Source of the DNA: Plantactinospora sp. BC1
GTDB lineage: Bacteria > Actinomycetota > Actinomycetes > Mycobacteriales > Micromonosporaceae
Length of the DNA stretch: 64,000 nucleotides
Direction: 5' to 3'
Assembly: GCF_003030345.1 (NCBI RefSeq)
Contig: NZ_CP028158.1
Coordinates: 1,054,001-1,118,000, forward strand
Below are positions 1 through 8,489 of this stretch, in pieces. Within the stretch, counting starts at the first letter, position 1; each line of letters begins with the position of its first letter. The notes under the pieces are model-generated. The model saw only the letters and a list, made by a program, of their open reading frames with translations, did not search any database and was not told where the DNA came from. Position numbers and translations under genes: made by a program.

Positions 1-907
1 AGGGGACGGAGACGAACGCCGTACCCAGCAGCGCCGCGACGCCGAGCAGGCTGCCGGCCACCGCCGCGCGCTTGTCACCGAGCCGGCGGACCACCGGGCC
101 GACGGCGCGCGCCTGGAAGACCGCGCCGACGAGCGCACCCGCCGCCATCACCACGCCGACGTGCGCGGTGCTCCAGGCGAACTGGTACGTCAGGAAGAAC
201 GTCCAGATCGACTGGTGGGTCATCCGGGCGACATCGGCGCAGAAGCGGGCGTACCCGAGCCGCCCGAGTACCGGCCGGCGCAGGACGACGGCGATGGCGT
301 CCACCGGGTTCGCCATCCGCAGGCTCAGTGGGGTGCTCCGGTCGCCGGGCCGCGACTCCGGCAGGACGAACCAGCCGTAGGCGACGTTGCCGAAGGAGAG
401 CGCGGCGGCGACGAAGAACGGCAGGCGTACGTCGACGGCACCGAGCAGGCCCCCGATGCTCGGTCCGGCGACGAAACCGAGCCCGAACGCGGCGCCGACC
501 AAGCCGTAGGCGCGGGCCCGCGACTCGGGTTCCGTGACGTCCGCGATGTACGCGTTGACCACCGTCTTCGTTCCGGCGCAGGCGGCCGCGAGGGCGTGGA
601 ACACCAGGAGCGTCCAGGGGGTGGACGAGGTCGCGTGGGCCAGCCAGTCGACGCCGAGGCAGCCCAGCGACGCGAGCAGGACGGGCCGTCGGCCGTACCG
701 GTCGGAGAGCCGCCCGAGCAGCGGCGAGACGGCGAACTGCAACAGGCCGTAGATCGAGCCGAGCAGGCCGGACCAGAGGACGGCCGAGGCGGCGTCCTCG
801 GTCACGTCCGCCATCAGGGCCGGCAGGATCGGCACGATCAGGCCGAGCCCGAGCATGTCGAGGAGGACGGTGACGAGCAGGAAGGAGAGGGCGGGCGCCC
901 GGCGCAT
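1..907 (-). CDS. MFS drug exporter (TetA-like), 3' end beyond window
   Basis: About 302 codons are visible, starting with ATG at 907 and running off the left edge, so the C-terminal membrane segments are missing. The N-terminus is an immediate membrane helix with the LGLGLIVPILPAL pattern of TetA-type drug:H+ antiporters. It is followed by the MFS loop motif GRLSDRYGRRPVLL and later GLGFVAGPSIGG, which matches the antiporter motif C (G-x8-G-x3-GPxxGG type). The role is proton-coupled export of a small hydrophobic molecule at the cytoplasmic membrane. The substrate cannot be read; tetracycline resistance is the family archetype, not a claim. Upstream of the start, 908-1092 separates it from a divergent kinase-like gene. 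Confidence 0.85.
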   Translation of the reverse strand, partial: MRRAPALSFLLVTVLLDMLGLGLIVPILPALMADVTEDAASAVLWSGLLGSIYGLLQFAVSPLLGRLSDRYGRRPVLLASLGCLGVDWLAHATSSTPWTLLVFHALAAACAGTKTVVNAYIADVTEPESRARAYGLVGAAFGLGFVAGPSIGGLLGAVDVRLPFFVAAALSFGNVAYGWFVLPESRPGDRSTPLSLRMANPVDAIAVVLRRPVLGRLGYARFCADVARMTHQSIWTFFLTYQFAWSTAHVGVVMAAGALVGAVFQARAVGPVVRRLGDKRAAVAGSLLGVAALLGTAFVSVP

Positions 908-1092
908 TACGGCTCCTGAGTCTTGAGCGGGCAGGGCCCCCTCGCGACTCGCGGTCCGCCGAAAGTACGGAGGATCAGACTATCTGTACTGTCAAGTCGT
1001 TATTTCCCTTGCGCCCCGGACGCCAGCCGGTATCGGAGTCCGCCGCCGACCGCGCGGTCGAACTGCGCAATGCGCGGCCACCGCCCGCTGGC

Positions 1093-2130
1093 ATGATGGG
1101 TGCGATGCTGGCCGTCCGGGGTTTCCACCACGATCGCGTCTCGGTCGCGCTCGCCGCCCGTCCCGACGCGGAACTCGCGGCGCTGCTCGACACCGCGCCC
1201 CTCGTCGCCGTGGGCGTGGGCGGCGGCGCCGCCATCCTCGACGTCGACGGCGTGCCGGTCTTCGTCAAGCGGATCCCGATCACCGACCGGGAGCTGGCCC
1301 ATCCGCACAGTACGGCGAACCTCTTCGACCTGCCGACCTACTGCCAGTACGGCATCGGCGGGCCCAGCCCCAACGTCTGGCGCGAGTTGGCCGCCAACCT
1401 GGTCGTCACCGAGGCGGTCCTGGCCGGCGAGGTCGAATCGTTTCCGCTGCTGTACCACTGGCGGGTGCTCCCCGGCCGCCCGCCGACCGCCGCCGAGCAC
1501 CTCGACGTCGACGCGGTACTCGGCCGCGTCGGCGGTGCCGCGGCCGTGCGTACTCGGCTCGGGGAGTTGGCCGGCGCGACCTCCAGCCTCGTACTGTTCC
1601 TCGAACACATCCCGCACCCGCTGCCCGGCTGGCTCAACGACGACCCGGTCGGCAGAGCCGGGACGACCGAGCGGCAGCTCGCCGAGGTCACCGCGTTCCT
1701 GCGTGACCGCGAGCTGTTGCACATGGACGGTCACTTCGGCAACCTGCGTTCCGACGGCGAGCGGATCTACCTCGTCGACTTCGGGCTGGCGATCTCGCCC
1801 AGATTCGACCTCTCCGACGCCGAACGCGACTTCGTCGCCCGGCACGCCGACCACGACGCCGGGTATGCGGCGATGACGCTGGCGAACTGGCTCGTCACCA
1901 GGGTCTGCGGGGTGCCGACGCCGGCCAGCGGCGGCCCCGTCGCCCGCAACGAGTACGTACGCCGATGCGCCGACGGTGACATCCCGCCGGACGTGCCCGG
2001 GACCGTGGCCGGGATCCTCGCCCGACACACTCCGGCAGCGGCACGCATGAACGACTTCTACTGGCAGTTGTTCGGCGGCGACGTACACGCCGAATATCCC
2101 GGTCCAGAGGCCGGGTCGGCAGCGCGGTAG
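1093..2130 (+). CDS. Protein-kinase-fold phosphotransferase-like protein
   Basis: 345 aa if started at ATG 1093; ATGs at 1096 and 1105 are also possible and none has a good ribosome site. A degenerate kinase fold is visible: a glycine-rich GVGGG at about 41-45, a lysine in VFVKR at about 59, a catalytic-loop equivalent HMDGHFGN at about 210-217 and a DFG at 229-231. The HMDGHF form, instead of HRD, resembles small-molecule or aminoglycoside-type kinases and atypical protein kinases. It stands alone, with the MFS gene divergent on the left. Substrate unknown. A short hairpin (TGCCGC-CTC-GCGGCA, about 2139-2153) lies just past the stop and could be a weak terminator. Confidence 0.7.
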   Translation: MMGAMLAVRGFHHDRVSVALAARPDAELAALLDTAPLVAVGVGGGAAILDVDGVPVFVKRIPITDRELAHPHSTANLFDLPTYCQYGIGGPSPNVWRELAANLVVTEAVLAGEVESFPLLYHWRVLPGRPPTAAEHLDVDAVLGRVGGAAAVRTRLGELAGATSSLVLFLEHIPHPLPGWLNDDPVGRAGTTERQLAEVTAFLRDRELLHMDGHFGNLRSDGERIYLVDFGLAISPRFDLSDAERDFVARHADHDAGYAAMTLANWLVTRVCGVPTPASGGPVARNEYVRRCADGDIPPDVPGTVAGILARHTPAAARMNDFYWQLFGGDVHAEYPGPEAGSAAR

Positions 2131-2294
2131 CGCGGTAGTGCCGCCTCGCGGCAACTCCGCCTCCGCCGGCACCCGGGCGCACGGTGGTCCCTGTCGCTCC
2201 GCGCGCTGCGCCACGGTTGTCGCCGCGCTCGGTCGACCACCGCCGGGTGGACGCGCAGGGCTGGAAAGCGGACGCGCGGACCGCGTACGAGCGG

Positions 2295-3551
2295 TCATCG
2301 CGGGTCCGGATCCGGAGCGGATCGGGCACCATGCCCGGATGTCGCGCGGTTGCCGGAGGTTTCCGGAGGGCTGTTCGGGAGAACGGCGGCCCGGATCACA
2401 AGCGGACCGCGACGTCCGAGCGCCCACACCGTAAGCGCGCAGCAACAGAGCGCCGCCCCCGCGATCGTGACCGCTCTCCAGCCGCCCACGGACCAGAGCG
2501 CTGCCGCGGTGGCGGAGCCGATCGCGCCGCCGACGAAGTTGCCGGCGCCCAGCGCCGTGTTGAGCCGGCTGCGGGCCTCGTGGGAGAGGGCGAACAGCCG
2601 CGCCCGGTTGAGGAGGGCCTGCCCCTGGAGGGCGATATCGATCACGATGATCACGATGACGACGAGTACGACGGATCGGCCGGCGAACGCCGCGCAGACG
2701 AAGGCGCCGAGGGCGAGTACCCATGCCGCGCCGGTGGCCGGAAGCGACCAACCACGGTCGTGCAGCCGACCGGCATGCTGGACGACCAGGACACCGGCGA
2801 GGCCGGCCAGCCCGAACAACCCGATCACCTGCACCGGGTATCGGAACGGCGGACCGCTGAGCAGGAACGTCAGCCCCGTCCAGAACAGCGAGAAGACGGC
2901 GAACCCGGTGGCCGCGAGGACCAGCGTCCATCGGGCCGCCCGCTCGCGCATGACCACCGCGCCGACCGAGGCGATCAGCGCCGGGTACGACATGCGCGTC
3001 CGGGGTGCCAGTGGTGGGATCGCCCGGTACAGCAGGACCGCGAGCAGGACGGCGGCGACCGCGGCGAGGGCGAAAATCGTACGCCATCCGGCGGTGCCGG
3101 CGACGAGCCCGCTGATGGTGCGGGAGGCCAGGATGCCGGTGAGGGTTCCGGACCCGACGGCACCGACGACTCGGCCGCGCTCGGCGTCGCCGGCAAGGTC
3201 CCCGGCGAGCGGTGTGAGGACCTGCCCGGAGATCGTCGTCATGCCGAGCACGCCGAGTGCGAGGAGGAGCAGCCCGATCGACGGTGCCAGCGCGCACAGC
3301 AGCAGCGCGGCGGCCGACATCAGCAGCATCATCGGGACGAACCGCCGGCGGTCGACGACGTCACCGAGCGGCACCAGCAGCAGCACGCCGACGGCGTACC
3401 CGATCTGGGTGGCGGTGACGAGCCAGCCGGCGCTCGTGGTGGTGGCACCGAGATCGCCCGCGATGAAGTCGAGCAGCGGCTGCGTCCAGTAGAGGTTGGC
3501 GATGGCTGCTCCCGCCGCGACCGCGAGCAGGAACGACAGCCGGCGACTCAT
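2295..3551 (-). CDS. MFS transporter, YnfM/NepI-like
   Basis: About 418 aa from ATG 3551 (MSRRLSFLLAV); an in-frame GTG at 3584 would add 11 residues. It is a 12-helix major facilitator with the motif ANLYWTQPLLDFIA right after helix 1 and PLGDVVDRRRFVPMML as the MFS motif A. The NLYxxQPLL signature is typical of the YnfM-like subgroup of drug, arabinose or nucleoside exporters. The last ~30 residues are polar and Pro/Ser-rich and look like an unstructured tail. It converges with the kinase-like gene on its left, and about 166 bp separate it from the imine-reductase-like gene on its right, which reads the same way. Substrate cannot be read. Confidence 0.85.
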   Translation of the reverse strand: MSRRLSFLLAVAAGAAIANLYWTQPLLDFIAGDLGATTTSAGWLVTATQIGYAVGVLLLVPLGDVVDRRRFVPMMLLMSAAALLLCALAPSIGLLLLALGVLGMTTISGQVLTPLAGDLAGDAERGRVVGAVGSGTLTGILASRTISGLVAGTAGWRTIFALAAVAAVLLAVLLYRAIPPLAPRTRMSYPALIASVGAVVMRERAARWTLVLAATGFAVFSLFWTGLTFLLSGPPFRYPVQVIGLFGLAGLAGVLVVQHAGRLHDRGWSLPATGAAWVLALGAFVCAAFAGRSVVLVVIVIIVIDIALQGQALLNRARLFALSHEARSRLNTALGAGNFVGGAIGSATAAALWSVGGWRAVTIAGAALCCCALTVWALGRRGPLVIRAAVLPNSPPETSGNRATSGHGARSAPDPDPR

Positions 3552-3717
3552 CGCCGCCGGCGGTACCGCCCGGGGTGCTGCCACCCTGCCACGCTAGGGC
3601 GCGGGATCAACGCGTCGACCCGGCGGCACGACAGCCTTACCGATGGCAGACTGACCGGTGGGCAAAGTTAGCCCTTGCGGGCGGGAATCGCCGGAGCGGG
3701 TGTGGACCGACCGTACG

Positions 3718-4584
3718 CTACTCGACGGTCGCGGTCAGACCCTCGCCACCGCGACCGGCCGCGATGAGCGCTTCGATCCTCGCCACCACCTCCGGCAGCC
3801 CGCCGTCGCCGAGACGTCGACCGGCCCGCAGCTCGATGAGGTGCCGGAGGACCGTCAGATGTTCGGTGAGGTCTGCCGGGCCGGCAGGGTAGCTGCGCTG
3901 CTGCATCTCCGAGACGGTGGCGGAAACCGCCGCGACCACGTGGCCGAGCTGGGTACTCGCCGTACGGGAGAATTCCACCAGGTCGACACCTGCCGCGCGG
4001 GCCGTTTCGAGTGCCCGCAGCAGCCCGAGCTGGGCGTCGTACCACACTCCGAAGAGGGCGAGGTCCCAGACCGCTGCCGCCTCCGGCGCCGCACCGACGA
4101 ACCGTGGCTGGCTCAGCAGTTCGAGAGTCGTCCGGTGCTGCTCGAATGCCTGCGGCGCTCCGCTGTAGAGGATGGTCGCGGCATCGGTGCCGATCATCTC
4201 TGGCGAGGCTTGGATCCCCGCGTCGAGGTACTGCGCGCCGAGGCTGGCGACCCGCCGGGCGGCCAGCCGGGCTTCGCTCGCGGTCCCCGTGTACATCCCG
4301 ACGATCGTCCGCCCCGGCAGGTCCGGGTCGAGCTGGGCAAGGCACTGCTCCGCCGCTGCGTGGTCCTTGACGGTCAGCAGGACCAGGGTGCTCGACGACA
4401 CCGCCTCCCGGACGGACCGCGCTGGCAGTGCCCCCGCGTCCGCCAGTTCCCTGGCGCGACTTTCGGTCCGGTTCCAGACCGTGACGTCGCGCCCGCCTGC
4501 CAGTAGTCGATGCGCCACCGCACGACCGATGGCCCCCGTGCCGACGATCGCGACTCCGGATGTCGGCCTGTCGAATCCCGCCAT
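3718..4584 (-). CDS. Imine-reductase-like NAD(P)-dependent oxidoreductase
   Basis: 288 aa from ATG 4584, chosen because the Rossmann strand follows directly; a GTG at 4611 adds nine residues. The NAD(P)-binding motif is VAIVGTGAIGRAVAHRLL, followed by TVWNRT, where R and T favour NADPH. The helical C-terminal half contains LDAGIQASPEMIGTDAATILYSG, the arrangement seen in bacterial imine reductases and 6-phosphogluconate/beta-hydroxyacid dehydrogenase relatives. The reaction is presumably NADPH-dependent reduction of a C=N or C=O bond. It reads the same way as the flavin monooxygenase upstream (109 bp between them), so the two may act on one substrate. The physiological substrate is unknown. 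Confidence 0.75.
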   Translation of the reverse strand: MAGFDRPTSGVAIVGTGAIGRAVAHRLLAGGRDVTVWNRTESRARELADAGALPARSVREAVSSSTLVLLTVKDHAAAEQCLAQLDPDLPGRTIVGMYTGTASEARLAARRVASLGAQYLDAGIQASPEMIGTDAATILYSGAPQAFEQHRTTLELLSQPRFVGAAPEAAAVWDLALFGVWYDAQLGLLRALETARAAGVDLVEFSRTASTQLGHVVAAVSATVSEMQQRSYPAGPADLTEHLTVLRHLIELRAGRRLGDGGLPEVVARIEALIAAGRGGEGLTATVE

Positions 4585-4692
4585 CACACGATCGTCGAAC
4601 CTCAACCTCACTTGATGTCAATGGGCGCGGCACCGCAACGCACCGTCGTGCCGTCGTGCCGTCGATCGGGCATGCCGCACGGCGGTCCCTGG

Positions 4693-5820
4693 TCATCGAT
4701 CCGCGGGTGCCGGCTCTGCGGATTGTGGCGCGAAGAACCGGACGATCTCGTCGGCAGCGGTTGGCGACAGCATCATCGCCTGGACCCGTGCGGACATCTC
4801 CGCGATCGGGTGAATCCTGCGGAACATCGCCGCTTCGTAGGTCCGGATCGCCGAGTCCGGGTCGGCGGGGTTGTCGGCGAGTTCCGCAGCGAGTTCGGCG
4901 GCGTCGAGCATCGCCTGATTGGCCCCCTCGCCGACCGGCGGCATGAGGTGCGCGGCGTCACCGATGAGGGTGATTCCCGGCTGGTTGGCCCATCGGGTAC
5001 CGATCGGCATGGCTTCGATCCGGCGAGGTGTCGGCGCGCCGTCGCCGGCTTCGATGAGTGCGGTGAGGCTCGGGTCCCAGCCTGCGAAGAGGTCCAGCAG
5101 GGCCCGCTTGCTGCGATATGTGTCCAGGTCGACCTCTTTCGCGCGCAGGGAGACCCCGACTCGGATGGTGCCATCGCCGAGGCGTTGCGCGGCGAGGATC
5201 TGATTCACGCCGACGCACCACAGGTTTCCGGGGCCGACCAGCTCGGCGAGCTCCGGGTGACGCCGGTCGGCGTCGCCGATGCTCAGCTCCACCAGGGTGG
5301 CCACGTAGGACAGTCCCGCGTCGGTCAGCAGCGACCGGACGACCGAGCGTGCGCCGTCCGCGCCGACGAGGATGTCGCAGTCGGCTCTCTGGCCGCCGTC
5401 GAAGGTCAACCCGAAGCCCCCGTCGGGCCGTCGCGTCGCCGCGACGAGCCGGTGCTGCCAGGCAACCGCGTCGCCCGGGAGCGAGTCGAGCAGAAGATCA
5501 CGCAGTCTTCGCCGATCGATCTCAGGACGTCCGGAGAACGAACCGGGTTGTGGCTTGTGGTGCACGAGGGTGCGTCCGGCCGGGTCGAGGATGCGATGCT
5601 CCTCGCCCTCCGGCCGCGCCTCGGAGCGGAACCGACCGGTGAGACCCGCCTCGGTCAGGGCCTGTTGCCCGGACTCCGGGTGCAGGTCGAGCATTCCGCC
5701 CTGGGATCGCGCGGATCGGCCTGCCTCGCGTTCGTACACCACCGCGTCGATGCCGTGCCGGTGCAGGATTCGGGCCAGCGTCAGGCCGCCGAGGCCACCA
5801 CCGGCGATCGCGATTCGCAT
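4693..5820 (-). CDS. TetX-like FAD-dependent monooxygenase
   Basis: 375 aa. Two ATGs lie six bases apart (5826 and 5820). A GGGAG ribosome site at 5831-5827 touches the first but sits six bases before the second, so 5820 is preferred. Class A flavin hydroxylase motifs are clear: GGGLGGL at the N-terminus (FAD dinucleotide fold), DILVGADGARS (DG motif, FAD and NADPH) and GITLIGDAAHLMPPVGEGAN (GD motif). Overall organisation and length match TetX, which hydroxylates and inactivates tetracyclines, but the substrate here is only an inference. It is divergent from a TetR gene with only 24-30 bp between starts, and the dyad at 5832-5870 would let that TetR shut both genes. Confidence 0.85.
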   Translation of the reverse strand: MRIAIAGGGLGGLTLARILHRHGIDAVVYEREAGRSARSQGGMLDLHPESGQQALTEAGLTGRFRSEARPEGEEHRILDPAGRTLVHHKPQPGSFSGRPEIDRRRLRDLLLDSLPGDAVAWQHRLVAATRRPDGGFGLTFDGGQRADCDILVGADGARSVVRSLLTDAGLSYVATLVELSIGDADRRHPELAELVGPGNLWCVGVNQILAAQRLGDGTIRVGVSLRAKEVDLDTYRSKRALLDLFAGWDPSLTALIEAGDGAPTPRRIEAMPIGTRWANQPGITLIGDAAHLMPPVGEGANQAMLDAAELAAELADNPADPDSAIRTYEAAMFRRIHPIAEMSARVQAMMLSPTAADEIVRFFAPQSAEPAPADR

Positions 5821-5831
5821 CGTCATCTCCC

Positions 5832-5870
5832 TTACCGTACGCTGTACCTCATGGATACGCCGTACGGTAA
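5832..5870. promoter_or_regulatory. Inverted-repeat operator for the tetR / monooxygenase pair
   Basis: TTACCGTACG (5832-5841) and CGTACGGTAA (5861-5870) are perfect 10-bp inverted repeats with a 19-bp spacer. The left arm sits just upstream of the monooxygenase ribosome site and the right arm lies inside codons 4-7 of the tetR gene. Binding here would block both divergent genes. Seen in sequence; binding by the neighbouring TetR is inferred. Confidence 0.7.
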
Positions 5871-6576
5871 CCTACCGCTGCCCGTCTGGGAACGGCCCGA
5901 GCCCCAACCGAGGGCGGCGCCCGTACCGCTGAGCCGGGCGAAGATCGCCGCCACCGCGATCCGGCTCGCCGACGCACACGGCCTCGACGGCTTGTCGGTA
6001 CGCAAGATCGCCAAAGAACTCGGCGTCGGCCCGATGCGGCTCTACGACTACGTGACCAACAGATCCGAGCTGCTCGACCTGATGGTCGACGCCGTCTATG
6101 CCCAGATCGCCGAGGCCGGCCAGCACTCCGAGTGGCGCGCAACGCTACTCGCCATCGCTCACCGGACCCGCGAAGCCGCCCTCGATCATGAGTGGTTCGC
6201 CGACCTGCTCGGCGGACGGCCACACCTGGGACCGTACGCGCTCGCGGTAGGCGAATCGACCGCGGCGGCACTCAGCCAGGCCCCCGGCGTACGCGACATC
6301 GACGACCTCCAACGGGCCCTGGGCGCGCTCAACGCCTTCATCGTCGGGGCGCTCCGCAGAGAGGTCACCGAGCGACGCACCGCCCGCTCCACCGGCACCG
6401 ACGTGACCGCCTGGCAGGCCGCACTCGGGCCCTACCTGACACGCATGCTCGGAACGGGCCGCTACCCCACCGTCGAGCGGCTCGTCGTCGACGGCACCCA
6501 CCTCGACGCCGAGGAAACCTTCCACCACAACCTGGTCACCGTCCTGGACGGCATCACCAACCATCCCCACCCGTGA
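5851..6576 (+). CDS. TetR-family regulator (TetR_C type)
   Basis: 241 aa from ATG 5851, which has little room for a ribosome site and may be translated leaderless. The helix-turn-helix is residues ~28-75: LSRAKIAATAIRLADAHG, then LSVRKIAKELGVGPMRLYDYV. The leading WERPEPQP segment and the long C-terminal ligand domain are typical of actinobacterial TetR_C regulators paired with drug-modifying enzymes or exporters. It is divergent from the TetX-like monooxygenase and shares the dyad operator with it, so it most likely represses both until a ligand (perhaps the enzyme's substrate) binds. Ligand unknown. Confidence 0.85.
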   Translation: MDTPYGNLPLPVWERPEPQPRAAPVPLSRAKIAATAIRLADAHGLDGLSVRKIAKELGVGPMRLYDYVTNRSELLDLMVDAVYAQIAEAGQHSEWRATLLAIAHRTREAALDHEWFADLLGGRPHLGPYALAVGESTAAALSQAPGVRDIDDLQRALGALNAFIVGALRREVTERRTARSTGTDVTAWQAALGPYLTRMLGTGRYPTVERLVVDGTHLDAEETFHHNLVTVLDGITNHPHP

Positions 6577-6646
6577 CCTCCGCTCCCCCGCTGGCCCCCA
6601 CAGGGTCTCTGGGGACGACCGAAGACCCCGCCTCTATGCTGGCCCG

Positions 6647-7081
6647 ATGGCGTCGGTCAAGCAGGTCCAGGTCACCTTCGACTGCGCAGAACCCGAGCGT
6701 GTCGCCCGGTTCTGGTGCGAGGTGTTGGGGTACGTCGTACCGCCGCCCCCGGAGGGGTTCGCTACCTGGGATGACTTCAACCGGTCGCTGCCGCCCGAGC
6801 GTCAGGGTTCGGCCTTCGCCTGCGTCGACCCGTCGGGCGTGGGCCCGCGCCTGTACTTCCAGCGCGTCCCGGAAGGCAAGATCGTCAAGAATCGGGTGCA
6901 TCTCGACGTGCGGGTCGGTACCGGACTCGTCGGCGCGGAGCGGCTGGCCGTCCTTGAGGCCGAATGCGCGCGGCTGGTCGCGCTCGGCGCGGTACGTGTG
7001 CGACTACTGCCCGCCGATGACGACAACGAATCGTGCCTCGTGATGCAGGACGTCGAGGGCAACGAGTTCTGTCTCGACTGA
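6647..7081 (+). CDS. VOC-superfamily (glyoxalase-like) protein
   Basis: 144 aa. A single vicinal-oxygen-chelate domain: VQVTFDCAEPERVARFWCEVLGY at the start, RVHLDVRVG in the middle and MQDVEGNEFCLD at the end, where the conserved Glu and terminal FC are typical of the Glyoxalase_6 group. These proteins bind metal or small ligands; activity cannot be predicted. It lies 70 bp after tetR on the same strand and converges with the two-domain VOC gene, to which its fold is related. Confidence 0.8.
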   Translation: MASVKQVQVTFDCAEPERVARFWCEVLGYVVPPPPEGFATWDDFNRSLPPERQGSAFACVDPSGVGPRLYFQRVPEGKIVKNRVHLDVRVGTGLVGAERLAVLEAECARLVALGAVRVRLLPADDDNESCLVMQDVEGNEFCLD

Positions 7082-7158
7082 GTGGGCGAGTGGGCCGCGC
7101 ATGAGGATGCTCGGCAGCGGACGGTAATCATCTTCTCGGCGAACGGACGGCTCCGTGG

Positions 7159-7863
7159 TCAGGCGGCCGTCACGCAGAACTCGTTGCCGTCCGGGTCGGC
7201 CAGCACGACGGCGCCGTCCGCGCCGCTCTCCAACCGAGTGGCCCCGAGAGAGACCAATCGATCGACCTCCGACTGCTGGTCGCCGTCGGCCGGGGTAAGG
7301 ACGAAGCGCTGCCGATTCCGCCCCTTTCTCGGGGCCACGGGCGGCCCTCCCCACGCGACCTTGGTGCCGCCGTGCGGGGACTGGATCGCGGTCTCCTGGT
7401 CCTGGTCCCAGACCAGCGGCCAGCCCAGCGCCTCGCTCCAGAAGAGGCCGACCTCGCGGGTCCCGTCACAGGCCAGCTCACCGAGAAAGCCGCACCCGGC
7501 GAGGAACGCGTTGTCCGGTTCGATCACGCAGAACTCGTTGCCTTCGGGGTCGGCGAGGACTATGTGCCCCTCCTCGGGTCGCTGCCCGACGTCGAGGTGG
7601 CCGGCACCGAGCTGCAACGCCCTCGCCACCGTGTGCTGCTGATCGTCCTGGCTGACGCTGGTCAGGTGGAGGTGCACAAGGTTCAGCCCCACCTTCTCCG
7701 CCCGGCTCGGGACGAACCGGAGACCGAGCTGCCCGTCCGGGCCGGGTAGCCCCACGCCGTCGGCGTCCTTCACGACCTCGCGGCCGAGCATGTCGGCCCA
7801 GAACTGCGCCAGCCGAGCCGGGTCGTGCGCATCGAACGTGATCGTCAGCAGTCCGGGAAGCAT
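7159..7863 (-). CDS. Two-domain VOC (glyoxalase-like) protein
   Basis: 234 aa from ATG 7863 (MLPGLLTITFDAHDP); an upstream start at 7890 adds nine residues without homology-like content. Two tandem VOC modules are seen: residues ~1-115, ending HIVLADPEGNEFCVIEP, and ~120-234, ending AVVLADPDGNEFCVTAA. The repeated [AV]DP[ED]GNEFCV signature shows internal duplication. It converges with the single-domain VOC gene at 6647 across 77 bp. Function unknown; family members range from dioxygenases to antibiotic-binding proteins. Confidence 0.8.
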   Translation of the reverse strand: MLPGLLTITFDAHDPARLAQFWADMLGREVVKDADGVGLPGPDGQLGLRFVPSRAEKVGLNLVHLHLTSVSQDDQQHTVARALQLGAGHLDVGQRPEEGHIVLADPEGNEFCVIEPDNAFLAGCGFLGELACDGTREVGLFWSEALGWPLVWDQDQETAIQSPHGGTKVAWGGPPVAPRKGRNRQRFVLTPADGDQQSEVDRLVSLGATRLESGADGAVVLADPDGNEFCVTAA

Positions 7864-7904
7864 CACCGCACGGTAGACACGGGCCAGCACGACGACAAGC
7901 GGAT

Positions 7905-8467
7905 TTGCGGAGGCGTATCTACCAGGTCCGGCTGGGCGGAGCGGGGGTGGCGGGCACGCTCGCCGGCAACCTCCAGGTCACGGCGGTGCAACCGAACGCG
8001 GGGCCGCGCCGCTGCAAGGTCGCGCGCTGGGGCGCCAGCGGCCTCGACATCATCGGGTACGTCAGCTGCTTCGACCAGACCGGCGCGCCGGTGAACAGCG
8101 AGTTCACCCTGTCGTACCACCGTGAGCGGGCCGTCTACGGCTCGTTCGGACCGCCGAAGTACACCGGCTACTTCTTCTCGGCCGGTGCGGGCCAAACCAA
8201 CTGGAACCACCCGGCCGGCGGGTTCGGGTTCAACTCGTCCGCCCCGCTCGCCCCGGCCGGCCGTTACCTGGTGACCTATCCGTTCCTGACCGAGAAGGAG
8301 ACGCACGCCCAGGTGACCGGTTACGGCTCCGGTGCCGACTACTGCCACCTGACCCAACCCTGGAAGCTCTCCGCCGCCCGGCCGCCGAGGTCGACACGCT
8401 CTGCTTCGACAACACCGGCAGCCCGGCACCGCACGACTTCCTCGGCACCTTCACCTCCCGCGAGTAG
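7905..8467 (+). pseudogene. Remnant of a secreted-protein gene (5'-truncated, frameshifted)
   Basis: From about 7910 the frame encodes YQVRLGGAGVAGTL, a Cys/Gly/Phe-rich domain with LDIIGYVSCFDQTGAPV and FTLSYHRER, as in actinobacterial secreted proteins of unknown function. There is no signal peptide; the only start is a TTG in the middle of the homologous region. After YCHLTQPWK (about 8370) the frame loses sense, while the frame two bases on continues with EVDTLCFDNTGSPAPHDF and ends at TAG 8465-8467. I therefore read a gene that lost its 5' end and then took an indel around 8368-8386. The other frame stays open as a shadow for 3 kb. Confidence 0.65.
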
Positions 8468-8489
8468 CGCCCGTCCGGTGACGCCCGGA

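Noticed and set aside
2975..3196. Short minus-strand Pro/Ser-rich ORF inside the MFS gene
   Set aside because: Out-of-frame shadow of the transporter; composition only reflects GC-rich codons.
1000..3297. A 765-codon minus-strand frame
   Set aside because: Antisense to the kinase-like gene and overlapping the MFS gene in another frame; no recognisable domain.
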